A stretch of DNA of 12,393 nt from NCBI GenBank assembly GCA_003456035.1, contig DMPJ01000320.1, positions 1 to 12,393 of the forward strand, written 5' to 3'. The stretch comes from Planktothrix sp. UBA8402 (lineage in GTDB: Bacteria > Cyanobacteriota > Cyanobacteriia > Cyanobacteriales > Microcoleaceae). Position numbers and translations under genes: made by a program. Shown here one piece after another: positions 1 through 7,521 of the stretch (positions are counted from its first letter, which is position 1; each line of letters opens with the position of its first letter). The notes under the pieces were generated by a model. That model saw only the letters and a list, made by a program, of their open reading frames with translations, was not told where the DNA came from and did no database searches.

Positions 1-23
1 TAATTCGTAATTCGTAATTCCCC
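1..23. repeat. Heptanucleotide tandem repeat (ATTCGTA)2-ATTCCCC upstream of bioB
   Basis: ATTCGTA occurs at 3-9 and 10-16, followed in register by ATTCCCC at 17-23. The window opens inside the array, so it may be longer. The same two units, in the same order, form the larger array before lspA. The following bases (24-48) contain a CCATCAACCGTCAA stretch whose near reverse complement appears at 1805-1819, after bioY. Short tandem heptamers are a known feature of filamentous cyanobacterial intergenic DNA. Confidence 0.8.
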
Positions 24-71
24 ACTATAACCATCAACCGTCAACACCTTTAGATAACTGGCAATTCCGGC

Positions 72-1190
72 ATGATCAATGTAGTTCCAGTACGACCCGC
101 CCTTAATAGTTTGTCTTCGGTGAGTGATTTCCCATTTGAAGTTCCTGAACATTGGGAAACCCAAGAAGACTTACAAATTTGGCTGAATGAATTAGTTGAA
201 AGGATTATATCTGGCGATCGCATTAGTCGAGAAACAGCCTTAATTCTAACCCAGATTGAAGATCAAGAACAAATTTTATTACTCTGTCAAGCCGCCGATC
301 AAGTTCGTCAATCTTGCTGTGGTAATACGGTTGATCTCTGTAGTATTATTAATATTAAATCTGGGAATTGTTCAGAAAACTGTGGTTTTTGTTCTCAATC
401 TGTTCATCATCCGGGGGAAGCATCTCCGATTTATGGATTAAAGTCTAGTGATGAAATTTTAGACCATGCCGCCTCCGCAGAAGCCGCCGGAGCCGCCAGA
501 TTTTGTTTAGTTTCTCAGGGACGAGGGATTAAATATAATAGTCCGAAATCTTCGGAATTTGAACAGGTTTTAGCCACGATTAAACGAATTATTCAAGAAA
601 CTAATGTTAAACCCTGTTGTGCTTTAGGGGAATTAACCTTAGAACAAGCTCAGGCTTTAGCCGAGGCGGGAGTTACCCGCTATAACCATAATTTAGAAAC
701 CTCAAAAGCCTTTTATCCGCAAGTGGTAACTACCCATACCTGGGAAGATCGGGTACAAACCGTTAAAAACCTGAAAGCGGCGGGAATTCAAGCCTGTACC
801 GGGGGGATTATTGGGATGGGAGAAACCTGGGAAGATCGGATAGATTTGGCTTTCTCCTTAGCTGAGTTAGAGGTGGAGTCCGTCCCAATTAATTTATTAA
901 ACCCGCGATCGGGAACGCCTTTGTCAGAACAATCTAAACTTGATCCTTATGAAGCCTTAAAAGCGATCGCAATTTTTCGTTTAATTCTTCCGACTCAAAT
1001 TCTCCGCTATGCTGGAGGACGGGAAGCGATTATGGGAGAACTGCAAGGAAAGGGGTTAAGATCGGGAATTAATGCCATGTTAATTGGTAATTATTTAACT
1101 ACTTTGGGTCAAGCTCCCGAACAGGATCAGGCGATGTTAAAATCCTTGGGACTTGAAGGGGGTGAAGCTCAAGTTCCTCATTTTTCCTAA
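72..1190 (+). CDS. bioB: Biotin synthase BioB (radical SAM)
   Basis: BioB inserts sulfur into dethiobiotin, the last step of biotin synthesis. It is a cytosolic radical SAM enzyme with one [4Fe-4S] and one [2Fe-2S] cluster. The product has 372 residues. The SAM cluster motif CxxxCxxC is at C100, C104 and C107 (GNCSENCGFCSQS). By comparison with E. coli BioB, the [2Fe-2S] ligands are C145 (RFCLVSQG), C182 or C183 (KPCCALGE), C242 (ACTGGIIGMGET) and R312 (ILRYAGGRE). All key residues are present, so the enzyme should be active. It carries about 45 more N-terminal residues than the E. coli enzyme before the barrel. The ATG at 72 has no obvious Shine-Dalgarno, so a later start cannot be fully excluded. 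bioY follows after 19 nt and is probably co-transcribed. Two HIP1 octamers lie inside the gene. Family assignment is very secure. Confidence 0.97.
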   Translation: MINVVPVRPALNSLSSVSDFPFEVPEHWETQEDLQIWLNELVERIISGDRISRETALILTQIEDQEQILLLCQAADQVRQSCCGNTVDLCSIINIKSGNCSENCGFCSQSVHHPGEASPIYGLKSSDEILDHAASAEAAGAARFCLVSQGRGIKYNSPKSSEFEQVLATIKRIIQETNVKPCCALGELTLEQAQALAEAGVTRYNHNLETSKAFYPQVVTTHTWEDRVQTVKNLKAAGIQACTGGIIGMGETWEDRIDLAFSLAELEVESVPINLLNPRSGTPLSEQSKLDPYEALKAIAIFRLILPTQILRYAGGREAIMGELQGKGLRSGINAMLIGNYLTTLGQAPEQDQAMLKSLGLEGGEAQVPHFS

Positions 1191-1209
1191 TGGTTAATAT
1201 TTCTCTATT

Positions 1210-1794
1210 GTGACAGCTACCTCCGAGTTTTTTTGGGCAATTATTGGTGTTTTATTAACGATTGGTGGCACTTTTTTAGAAGCGTTTGTCACCGATCCGT
1301 CTTGGCTTTGGCAACAAGAAAATGTTGAAGTTCACTCTTTGGGTGTAACCTATCAAATTGGGGCGGTTTTGTTAGTTGCTTGTTTGGGAGGGAAAAATGC
1401 CGCCGCCATGTCGCAAATTGCTTATCTGGCTTTGGGATTAACTATATTACCCGTTTTTTCAGAAGGAGGGGGACTGGATTATTTACAACAGCCAACTTTT
1501 GGATATTTATTAGGGTTTATTCCGGGAGGTTGGATCTGTGGATTTTTAGCTTTTAAAGCTTTACCTAAATTAGAATTATTAGCCTTTAGTTGTTTATGTG
1601 GATTACTCACAGTTCACAGTGTAGGGTTAATTTATTTAAGTTTAAGTCATGTTGTTAATGGAGTTGCTACCCAAGGAATTATTCTTGGAGATGCGATTAA
1701 TAAATATTCTATCCAACCTTTCCCCGGACAATTAGCGGTCAGTTGTGCGGTAGCTGTTTTATCTTATATTTTAAGGGGATTAATGTTTTATTAA
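1210..1794 (+). CDS. bioY: Biotin transporter BioY (ECF S component)
   Basis: BioY is the substrate-binding membrane subunit of the biotin energy-coupling factor transporter. In some bacteria it works with shared EcfA/EcfT proteins; no such partner is in this window. The product has 194 residues, the usual size, and is almost entirely hydrophobic with about six predicted membrane segments. The family pattern is visible at residues 81-107: a glycine-rich loop (PVFSEGGG), then PTFGYLLGFIPG leading into a membrane helix. The start is a GTG at 1210, 19 nt after the bioB stop. The ATG at 1190 that overlaps the bioB stop is in another frame. Placement behind bioB supports biotin as the substrate and suggests that the cell couples synthesis and salvage. 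No biotin-repressor operator was recognised. Confidence 0.92.
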   Translation: MTATSEFFWAIIGVLLTIGGTFLEAFVTDPSWLWQQENVEVHSLGVTYQIGAVLLVACLGGKNAAAMSQIAYLALGLTILPVFSEGGGLDYLQQPTFGYLLGFIPGGWICGFLAFKALPKLELLAFSCLCGLLTVHSVGLIYLSLSHVVNGVATQGIILGDAINKYSIQPFPGQLAVSCAVAVLSYILRGLMFY

Positions 1795-1849
1795 AGTAGT
1801 TTATTGACCGTTGATTGGTACGTCCGTGGTAACCCCGCCCCCTAAGACT

Positions 1850-1909
1850 ATTCCCCATTCGTAATTCGTAATTCGTAATTCGTAATTCCCCATTCCCCAT
1901 TCCCCATTC
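1850..1909. repeat. Composite heptad array running into the lspA start codon
   Basis: The units are in perfect 7-nt register: ATTCCCC (1850-1856), four ATTCGTA (1857-1884), three ATTCCCC (1885-1905), then ATTC (1906-1909) completed by the ATG of lspA, so the ninth unit reads ATTCATG. The array therefore occupies the place where a ribosome binding site would be, and no Shine-Dalgarno is present. Copy-number change would alter the 5' untranslated region without touching the coding sequence. The upstream stretch 1795-1849 holds no recognisable gene or terminator. Confidence 0.9.
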
Positions 1910-2380
1910 ATGCGATTTAAGAAAAATTCTGATTTTTGGATAGTTGCTCTGGTTAGTTTAATTGTGGATCACCTGACTAAATTGTGGGTGGTACAAAATT
2001 TTGAACTAGGAGAAACTTTACCCCTTTGGCGTGATGTATTTCACCTGACCTATGTTACAAATACCGGAGCAGCCTTTAGTTTATTTAGTAATGGGGGCAT
2101 TTTGTGGTTGCGTTGGCTATCATTATTGGTGAGTCTAGGATTAATGGCAATGGCCTGGTTTGGCCCCCGTCTCCACCGTTGGGAACAACTGGGATATGGT
2201 TTAATATTAGGGGGTGCATTAGGGAATGGAATTGATCGGTTTATTTCCGGTCACGTCGTTGATTTCCTCGATTTTCGACTAATTAATTTTCCCGTATTCA
2301 ATTTGGCAGATATCTGGATTAATCTTGGAATCTGGTGTTTAATTATTGCAACATTCACACAATTAAAACCTGAGTCCTGA
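1910..2380 (+). CDS. lspA: Lipoprotein signal peptidase (signal peptidase II)
   Basis: LspA is an inner-membrane aspartic protease that removes the signal peptide of prolipoproteins after lipidation by Lgt. The product has 156 residues, typical for the family, with four hydrophobic segments (about 10-27, 62-83, 92-108 and 133-150). The conserved blocks are present: VDHLTK at 19-24, TNTGAAFS at 50-57, GGALGNGIDR at 101-110 and FNLAD at 130-134. The catalytic aspartates should be D118 (in HVVDF) and D134. The ATG at 1910 is the first possible start, because an in-frame TAA lies at 1883-1885 inside the upstream heptad array. There is no Shine-Dalgarno. The PBP gene begins 49 nt after the stop, so both envelope genes may share a transcript. 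Confidence 0.96.
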   Translation: MRFKKNSDFWIVALVSLIVDHLTKLWVVQNFELGETLPLWRDVFHLTYVTNTGAAFSLFSNGGILWLRWLSLLVSLGLMAMAWFGPRLHRWEQLGYGLILGGALGNGIDRFISGHVVDFLDFRLINFPVFNLADIWINLGIWCLIIATFTQLKPES

Positions 2381-2429
2381 AACGAGACGGTACAATATAT
2401 ACATACCAATGCAAGTCTGAGTGCTGAAA

Positions 2430-4700
2430 ATGTCCACCCCCTTGCCCCCTCAGAAACCCCAAACTCTCCTGAACACAATCACACAGGTTGTCCAGACACT
2501 TCATGCTAAAGTTAATTTTTCGCGGCTGATCCTCAAACCCAACGCTAAAGTCCCAGAACTGATAGTACATCAGGCTGATACTAACAAAGCCGAAGTTTAT
2601 CCCTTATTGGGCGATCGCTATGTGGTGGGACGTTCTTCCCGAACCTGCGATATTGTAGTCCGAAACCCACTGGTCAGCCAAATTCATATCAGTGTTGTCC
2701 GAAATGGCCAAGGGAAAACCCGACTCCCAAGCCGTCCAGGGTTTATGATTCAAGATGAAGACTCCACTAATGGCTTGTATTGGGGACGACGACGGGTTAA
2801 GGTATTGCCGTTACGACATGGGGATAGTTTCACCTTGGGGCCACCAGAATTGGCCTCCGTTGCCCGGGTGGAATATCGTGATCCGCCTCCTTGGTATCTT
2901 CAAACTATCCGTTATGGATTTTATGGAATTTGTGGTTTAACAGCCGCTGTGGGCGTCGTGGTACTGTTCCAGTGGCAGAAATTTGAAGTTGATCCCCTAC
3001 CGAAAACCGTAACCGGGCCAGTAATTATTCATGCAGCCGATGGCCGTCCCCTGCGGGAAGCTAATACCATCGCTCACTTAGAAGCGGATAAGTTATCGGA
3101 TTTTGGCCCCTATTTACCTAAAGCCGTTGTCGCTTCTGAGGATGGTCGGTTTTATTGGCATTTGGGAATTGATCCTTTTGGAACATTACGCGCATTATTA
3201 ACCAATGTCCGGGGCGGGGAAATTCGAGAAGGAGGAAGTACCCTTTCTCAACAGTTAGCCCGGAGTTTATATCGAGAGTATGTGGGGACAGAAGATTCTG
3301 CTGGACGTAAATTTAAGGAAGCGGTTGTGGCTCTGAAATTAGAAGCCGTTTATGGTAAAAATCAGATCCTAAAAACCTATTTGAATCGGGTTTATTTAGG
3401 GATTAATTTATATGGTTTTGAGGATGCGGCTAAATTCTATTTTAACAAATCTGCCCAGGATTTAAACCTTTCAGAAGCAGCTACTTTAGTGGGAATTTTA
3501 CCCGCGCCGAATAGTTTTAATCCGATTCAAAATTATCAGTTAGCGGTGCAGTATCGCGATCGCGTGATTAGTCGGATGTTAGAAATGGGCATGGTCAGTG
3601 AAGATGAAGCTGATCGAGCTCGTCGTTCTCGGATTGAAATTAATCCTAAAGCTCAGGAGTTTTTAGAAAGTACCATTGCTCCCTATTTTTATGATTATAT
3701 TTTTGCTGAATTAGAAGAATTATTAGGGGAACAATTAGCCAGGGAAGGCAATTTTATTGTAGAAACAGGATTAAATCCTTCGATTCAAACTATTGCCGAA
3801 TCTTCTCTAAAAAGTTCGATTCAGAGCACAGGAGCAACTAATGGATTTTCTCAAGGAGGTCTGGTAACATTAGATTCTAATACCGGGGAAATTTTAGCAA
3901 TGGCGGGGGGTGTAGATTATAAAGAAAGTCAATTTAACCGTGTTACCCAAGCTCAACGTCAACCGGGATCAACGTTTAAATTATTTACCTATTTAGCCGC
4001 CTTAGCTCAAGGTATTCCGCCAGGTCAAATCTATTCCTGTGAACCTTTAAATTGGAAAGGACAAAGTTATCAAGGGTGCGAACGCAGTGGGGGTGATGTT
4101 GATATGTATACCGGGTTAGCATTATCAGAAAATGTGATCGCCCTCAGAATTGCTCAAGATGTTGGATTAGATCGAGTTATTGACATGGCAAAACTATTAG
4201 GAATTAAGTCAAAACTCGATCCAGTTCCGGGTTTAGTTATTGGTCAAAGTGAGGTGAATCTATTAGAAATTACTGGAGCTTATAACACCGTTGCTAATAA
4301 TGGTTTCCGTAATTCTCCCCATGCAATTAAACGAATTTTAGATAGTAGTGATTGTACGGATTTTAATGATATTAATACCTGTCGGGTGATTTATGCTTAT
4401 GATCGAGAAAATCCAACAATTCCCTCGGTTTTATCTGCTTCTGTTGCGGAAACAATGACAACTTTATTGCAAGGAGCAATTCGTCGGGGTACGGCTAAAA
4501 GTGCCTATATCGGGTTAGGAGAAGCGGGTAAAACCGGAACGACAAATGATAATGTTGATTTGTGGTTTATTGGTTATCTTCCTGATTCTAAATTAACCAC
4601 GGGAGTTTGGTTAGGTAATGATGATAATTCTCCCACCAATGGAAGCAGTGCAAATGCGGCTCAATTATGGCGAGATTATATGAGTCAAATTGCTAGATAA
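2430..4700 (+). CDS. Class A penicillin-binding protein with N-terminal FHA domain
   Basis: This is a bifunctional peptidoglycan synthase: a GT51 glycosyltransferase polymerises lipid II and a transpeptidase crosslinks the strands on the outer face of the plasma membrane. The product has 756 residues from the ATG at 2430; a GTG at 2421 is an alternative. A cytoplasmic FHA domain (about 57-137) keeps the phosphothreonine-binding signature: G67-R68, S83-x-x-H86 and N114-G115. A membrane helix follows at about 160-182. The GT51 part (about 195-380) has the EDGRFYWH motif with catalytic E237 and a GGSTLSQQLARSLY block. The transpeptidase (about 470-735) has S514-TFK, S566-EN and K701-TGT. All active-site motifs are intact. 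FHA-bearing PBPs are known in cyanobacteria, and the FHA suggests control by Ser/Thr phosphorylation. Which mrcA/mrcB-type paralogue this is cannot be settled from sequence alone. Confidence 0.95.
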   Translation: MSTPLPPQKPQTLLNTITQVVQTLHAKVNFSRLILKPNAKVPELIVHQADTNKAEVYPLLGDRYVVGRSSRTCDIVVRNPLVSQIHISVVRNGQGKTRLPSRPGFMIQDEDSTNGLYWGRRRVKVLPLRHGDSFTLGPPELASVARVEYRDPPPWYLQTIRYGFYGICGLTAAVGVVVLFQWQKFEVDPLPKTVTGPVIIHAADGRPLREANTIAHLEADKLSDFGPYLPKAVVASEDGRFYWHLGIDPFGTLRALLTNVRGGEIREGGSTLSQQLARSLYREYVGTEDSAGRKFKEAVVALKLEAVYGKNQILKTYLNRVYLGINLYGFEDAAKFYFNKSAQDLNLSEAATLVGILPAPNSFNPIQNYQLAVQYRDRVISRMLEMGMVSEDEADRARRSRIEINPKAQEFLESTIAPYFYDYIFAELEELLGEQLAREGNFIVETGLNPSIQTIAESSLKSSIQSTGATNGFSQGGLVTLDSNTGEILAMAGGVDYKESQFNRVTQAQRQPGSTFKLFTYLAALAQGIPPGQIYSCEPLNWKGQSYQGCERSGGDVDMYTGLALSENVIALRIAQDVGLDRVIDMAKLLGIKSKLDPVPGLVIGQSEVNLLEITGAYNTVANNGFRNSPHAIKRILDSSDCTDFNDINTCRVIYAYDRENPTIPSVLSASVAETMTTLLQGAIRRGTAKSAYIGLGEAGKTGTTNDNVDLWFIGYLPDSKLTTGVWLGNDDNSPTNGSSANAAQLWRDYMSQIAR

Positions 4701-4701
4701 T

Positions 4702-4717
4702 TACGAATTACGAATTA
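4702..4717. repeat. Inverted copy of the ATTCGTA heptad repeat
   Basis: TACGAAT occurs twice in tandem (4702-4708, 4709-4715), the reverse complement of the ATTCGTA units found upstream of bioB and lspA. It begins two bases after the PBP stop and fills half of the 31-nt gap between two convergent genes. No hairpin with a T-run is visible here, so I do not call it a terminator. Confidence 0.7.
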
Positions 4718-4731
4718 GGGACTTTTTAAAA

Positions 4732-5367
4732 TTATAATTCACCCCGTTGAAAGATTTGTGTTGGGGTTAAATTTAATTCGGGGAATATAGCAGATTGTAT
4801 CCGATCATTTTCTCTAAATAAATTTACCATATATTCACCGTCTACCATTTGATAAACAGAAATGGTTGGTTGTTTGGGATTTCCAATATATCGCCTACCT
4901 CCTAGCCCCAAATAATCAATAATCCAATATTCTTTAATTCCTAATCTTTCATATTCTGATAATTTCATTAAATAATCATCTTGCCAATTTGTACTGACAA
5001 CTTCTACAACTAAAGGTAAACTTTCACCTTGACTAATAGTTGAACGTTTTTTCCACATTGGTTCATTTTCCAGAGCATTTTTATCAATCACGGTCACATC
5101 TGGAATATAACCTGAATTATCAGAATCAATGGCTTTGATAATACATTGTCGAGGAATAAAGTAAGGTAATTGTAAACGCCGAATTTCTAAGGTCAACTCG
5201 GCAGCAATTTCTCCAGCGACTTGTTCATGAGTTCCTGTAGGCTGCATTTCTTTAATAACTCCTTGATGTAATTCATACCGTCCATAACCATCGGGAACCC
5301 AGTCCAGAAATTCCTCTAGGGTGATTAATTTAGCTTCCGATTCCGATTCTAATACAGTTTGCATCAT
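4732..5367 (-). CDS. Uma2 family protein (DUF820, PD-(D/E)XK nuclease fold)
   Basis: The 211-residue product belongs to the Uma2/DUF820 family, which is greatly expanded in cyanobacteria and has a restriction-endonuclease-like fold. Its cellular role is not established. Visible family blocks: ITLEEFLDW at 15-23, YELHQGVIKEM at 31-41 (E40), YIPDVTVID at 88-95 with D90, LVVEVVS at 119-125 with E122, and the YERLGIKEYWIID block at 139-151. D90 and E122 are the probable metal ligands, and K135 may supply the basic residue, as expected when the lysine has migrated. Translation can start at either of two adjacent ATG codons (5367 or 5364). It is convergent with the PBP gene and divergent from the kinase gene, so it is a stand-alone unit. 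There is no toxin-antitoxin partner or methylase beside it, and nuclease activity is inference. Confidence 0.85.
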   Translation of the reverse strand: MMQTVLESESEAKLITLEEFLDWVPDGYGRYELHQGVIKEMQPTGTHEQVAGEIAAELTLEIRRLQLPYFIPRQCIIKAIDSDNSGYIPDVTVIDKNALENEPMWKKRSTISQGESLPLVVEVVSTNWQDDYLMKLSEYERLGIKEYWIIDYLGLGGRRYIGNPKQPTISVYQMVDGEYMVNLFRENDRIQSAIFPELNLTPTQIFQRGEL

Positions 5368-5410
5368 AGCTTTTAATGGTTTTCATCAAACCTTGTACAG
5401 ATATAATCAT

Positions 5411-5419
5411 AGTATAACA
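5411..5419 (-). promoter_or_regulatory. Candidate extended -10 promoter for the Uma2 gene
   Basis: Read on the minus strand these bases are TGTTATACT, an extended -10 element (TG-N-TATACT). No good -35 hexamer is present at the right distance, which fits an extended -10 promoter. Transcription would start near 5404 and leave a leader of roughly 37 nt. The site rests on sequence match only. Confidence 0.35.
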
Positions 5420-5425
5420 ATTTAT

Positions 5426-5440
5426 AGAAACCCGGTTTCT
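5426..5440. repeat. Short palindrome AGAAACCCGGTTTCT
   Basis: The 15 bases form a near-perfect palindrome with 7-base arms (AGAAACC/GGTTTCT) around a central C. It sits in the divergent spacer between the Uma2 and kinase genes, so it could be an operator. I also have the impression that this word is common in Oscillatoriales intergenic DNA, which would make it a dispersed repeat; that cannot be tested here. Confidence 0.5.
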
Positions 5441-5491
5441 TCAGGCTGTCTTAGGGTAAAATAAACTTAGGCTGGTTTGAGTTATATCATA

Positions 5492-7516
5492 ATGAGTTAT
5501 TGTCTGAATCCCCAATGTCCTCAACCCCAGAACACCCCAGAGGCTAAATTCTGTTTAACCTGTGGGGCAAAATTGTTATTGCGAGAACGGTATCGCGCCG
5601 TTAAACTGATTGGTCATGGGGGGTTTGGCAAAACATTTTTGGCGGTGGATGAAGATAAACCCTCCCGTCCGGCTTGTGTGATTAAACAATTTCGTCCCCA
5701 AATGCAGGGAAATTCCCAAAAAGCAATTGAGTTATTTCATCGAGAAGCAGAAAGATTAGATGAGTTAGGAAAACACCCTCAAATTCCTGAATTATTAGCC
5801 CATTTTGAACAAGAGAATCATCAATATTTAGTCCAAGAATTTATTAATGGGCCGAATTTAGAAGAAGAACTTTTACATCAAGGAGTATTTAATCAAGCCC
5901 AAATTCTTCAACTCTTAGATGACTTATTACCTGTGTTACAATTTATTCATCATCATCGGGTAATTCACCGAGATATTAAACCCGCTAATATTATTCTTAG
6001 AGATGGTTCTTTATCGGCACAATTGCCCTTAGTCCGTCCTGAAGTTTTACAACAATTTCGAGGACAATCTTCTCCTCAAAATCCGGTTGCTAGTTCTAAA
6101 CATCAAGGTCAATTAGTATTAGTAGATTTTGGAGCAGCAAAAGTAGTTACTGATAGTCAAGTTCCGATCATGGGAACAGTAATTGGTAGTCCCGAATATG
6201 TGGCTCCCGAACAAACTAGAGGACAGGCAATTTATGGCAGTGATATTTATAGTTTAGGGGTAACTTGTATTTATTTAATGACGCAAATTTCCCCTTTTGA
6301 TTTATATGATATTCATGAAGATCGGTGGATTTGGCGAGATTATTTAAAACAAAATTCTGTGAGTTCAGAATTAGGAAAAATATTAGATAAAATGTTAGCA
6401 GTATTACCCAGTCAACGTTATGATTCTGCTTTAAAAGTATTAAAAGAATTACATCCGAGTGGCATACCTCCAGCGATCGCCCGTCATTTACAAACCCCAT
6501 CCCCCCCAACTCCTGCACCACAAACCGTTAGAACTCCCATCCCATCGTCATCCCAGACCTTACCTCCCCGCACCATCCAACAACCCACACCCCCCCAACA
6601 GCAGCGTGTTCAACCTTTGCACGCGCCTTCCTGGAAGTGTGTGCATACCCTCAGTGGTCATCGTAACGCCATCACCGGGGTGGCTTTCAGTCCCGATGGC
6701 CAGACGTTAGCGAGTGGAAGTCAGGATCAGACGATTGAAATTTGGCGACTGGACTCGGGGAAAAGGTGGTATACTTTAGTTGGTCATAGTAACTGGATCA
6801 CAACTATTGCCTTTAGTCCTGATAGCAAGACTTTGGCAAGTGGAAGTCGGGATCAAACTATTGAAATTTGGGATATGACCAAGGGTAAAAGGTGGTATAC
6901 CCTTACAGGTCATCAAGATGGGGTAGAAATGGTGGCGTTTAGTCCCAATGGTCAATTATTAGCTAGTGGAAGTCGAGATAAAACTATTGAAATTTGGAAT
7001 ATGAATAAGGGAAAACGGGGGTTTACCTTAACAGGTCATCAAGACCGAGTTTATAGTGTAGCGTTTAGTTTGGATAGTCAAAAGTTGGCGAGTGGGAGTC
7101 GAGATCAAACGGTAAAAATTTGGGATTTGAACACAGCAAAGGAAGTCCAAACTTTAACAGGTCATGGGGACTGGGTGCGAAGTGTAGCTTTTAGTTTAAA
7201 TGGTCAATTATTGGCTTCAGCATCGAAAAATGGGATGATTAAAATATGGCAAAATCAACCGGGAAAATGGGTATTATTAAGAACATTAAGAGCCGAGGAT
7301 AAAGAAGTATTTAGTATTATTTTTAGCCCAGATAATCAGTTTTTAGTGAGTGGAGGAGGACAGGGATTAGTTGATATTTGGGATGTGCAGAAAGGGATAT
7401 TATTAGAAACAATTAAAGCCCATGAAAGTGATGTTTTTACGGTGGCATTTAGTAGTGATAGTCAATGGTTAGCAACGGGAAGTTATGACCGGACGGTGAA
7501 ATTGTGGAAACAATAA
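5492..7516 (+). CDS. Ser/Thr protein kinase with zinc ribbon and WD40 repeats
   Basis: The 674-residue product joins three modules. An N-terminal zinc-ribbon has C4-x4-C9 and C21-x2-C24. A Hanks-type kinase domain spans about 34-320, with glycine loop GHGGFG 41-46, K65, E85 or E87 in the C helix, catalytic HRDIKPAN (D161, N166), DFG 212-214 and APE 238-240, so it should be active. A proline- and glutamine-rich linker (about 332-378) leads to seven WD40 blades (about 385-672), enough for a closed propeller. The blades probably bind a partner or substrate. There is no membrane segment, so the protein is cytosolic. I start it at the ATG at 5492, because MSYCLNPxCP is the usual opening of this cyanobacterial family; an in-frame TTG at 5477 is less likely. 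An insertion of about 35 residues (171-207) separates HRD from DFG. A TAAAAT at 5457-5462 is a possible -10. Targets cannot be deduced. Confidence 0.95.
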   Translation: MSYCLNPQCPQPQNTPEAKFCLTCGAKLLLRERYRAVKLIGHGGFGKTFLAVDEDKPSRPACVIKQFRPQMQGNSQKAIELFHREAERLDELGKHPQIPELLAHFEQENHQYLVQEFINGPNLEEELLHQGVFNQAQILQLLDDLLPVLQFIHHHRVIHRDIKPANIILRDGSLSAQLPLVRPEVLQQFRGQSSPQNPVASSKHQGQLVLVDFGAAKVVTDSQVPIMGTVIGSPEYVAPEQTRGQAIYGSDIYSLGVTCIYLMTQISPFDLYDIHEDRWIWRDYLKQNSVSSELGKILDKMLAVLPSQRYDSALKVLKELHPSGIPPAIARHLQTPSPPTPAPQTVRTPIPSSSQTLPPRTIQQPTPPQQQRVQPLHAPSWKCVHTLSGHRNAITGVAFSPDGQTLASGSQDQTIEIWRLDSGKRWYTLVGHSNWITTIAFSPDSKTLASGSRDQTIEIWDMTKGKRWYTLTGHQDGVEMVAFSPNGQLLASGSRDKTIEIWNMNKGKRGFTLTGHQDRVYSVAFSLDSQKLASGSRDQTVKIWDLNTAKEVQTLTGHGDWVRSVAFSLNGQLLASASKNGMIKIWQNQPGKWVLLRTLRAEDKEVFSIIFSPDNQFLVSGGGQGLVDIWDVQKGILLETIKAHESDVFTVAFSSDSQWLATGSYDRTVKLWKQ

Positions 7517-7521
7517 ACACC

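Noticed and set aside
256..441. Second plus-strand frame inside bioB
   Set aside because: It is a shadow frame over the radical SAM motif, with lysine- and isoleucine-rich content due to AT-rich codons.
1850..1909. CRISPR array
   Set aside because: Units are 7 nt, contiguous and without spacers, so this is a tandem repeat; no cas gene is present.
2391..2396. TACAAT as a -10 for the PBP gene
   Set aside because: No -35 at a suitable distance, and the gene may simply be co-transcribed with lspA 49 nt upstream.
2251..2570. Minus-strand frames across the lspA/PBP junction
   Set aside because: They overlap two secure plus-strand genes and their composition is not protein-like.
6216..6521. Minus-strand open frame inside the kinase gene
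   Set aside because: It is the antisense of a well-conserved kinase domain, with no ribosome site and no recognisable protein character.
6459..6710. Plus-strand frame over the kinase linker
   Set aside because: Proline- and histidine-rich product caused by reading the linker out of frame; no start signal.
4732..7516. A defence island made of Uma2 and the kinase
   Set aside because: The two genes are divergent and both families are abundant, solitary genes in cyanobacteria. No methylase, nuclease or other defence gene is beside them.
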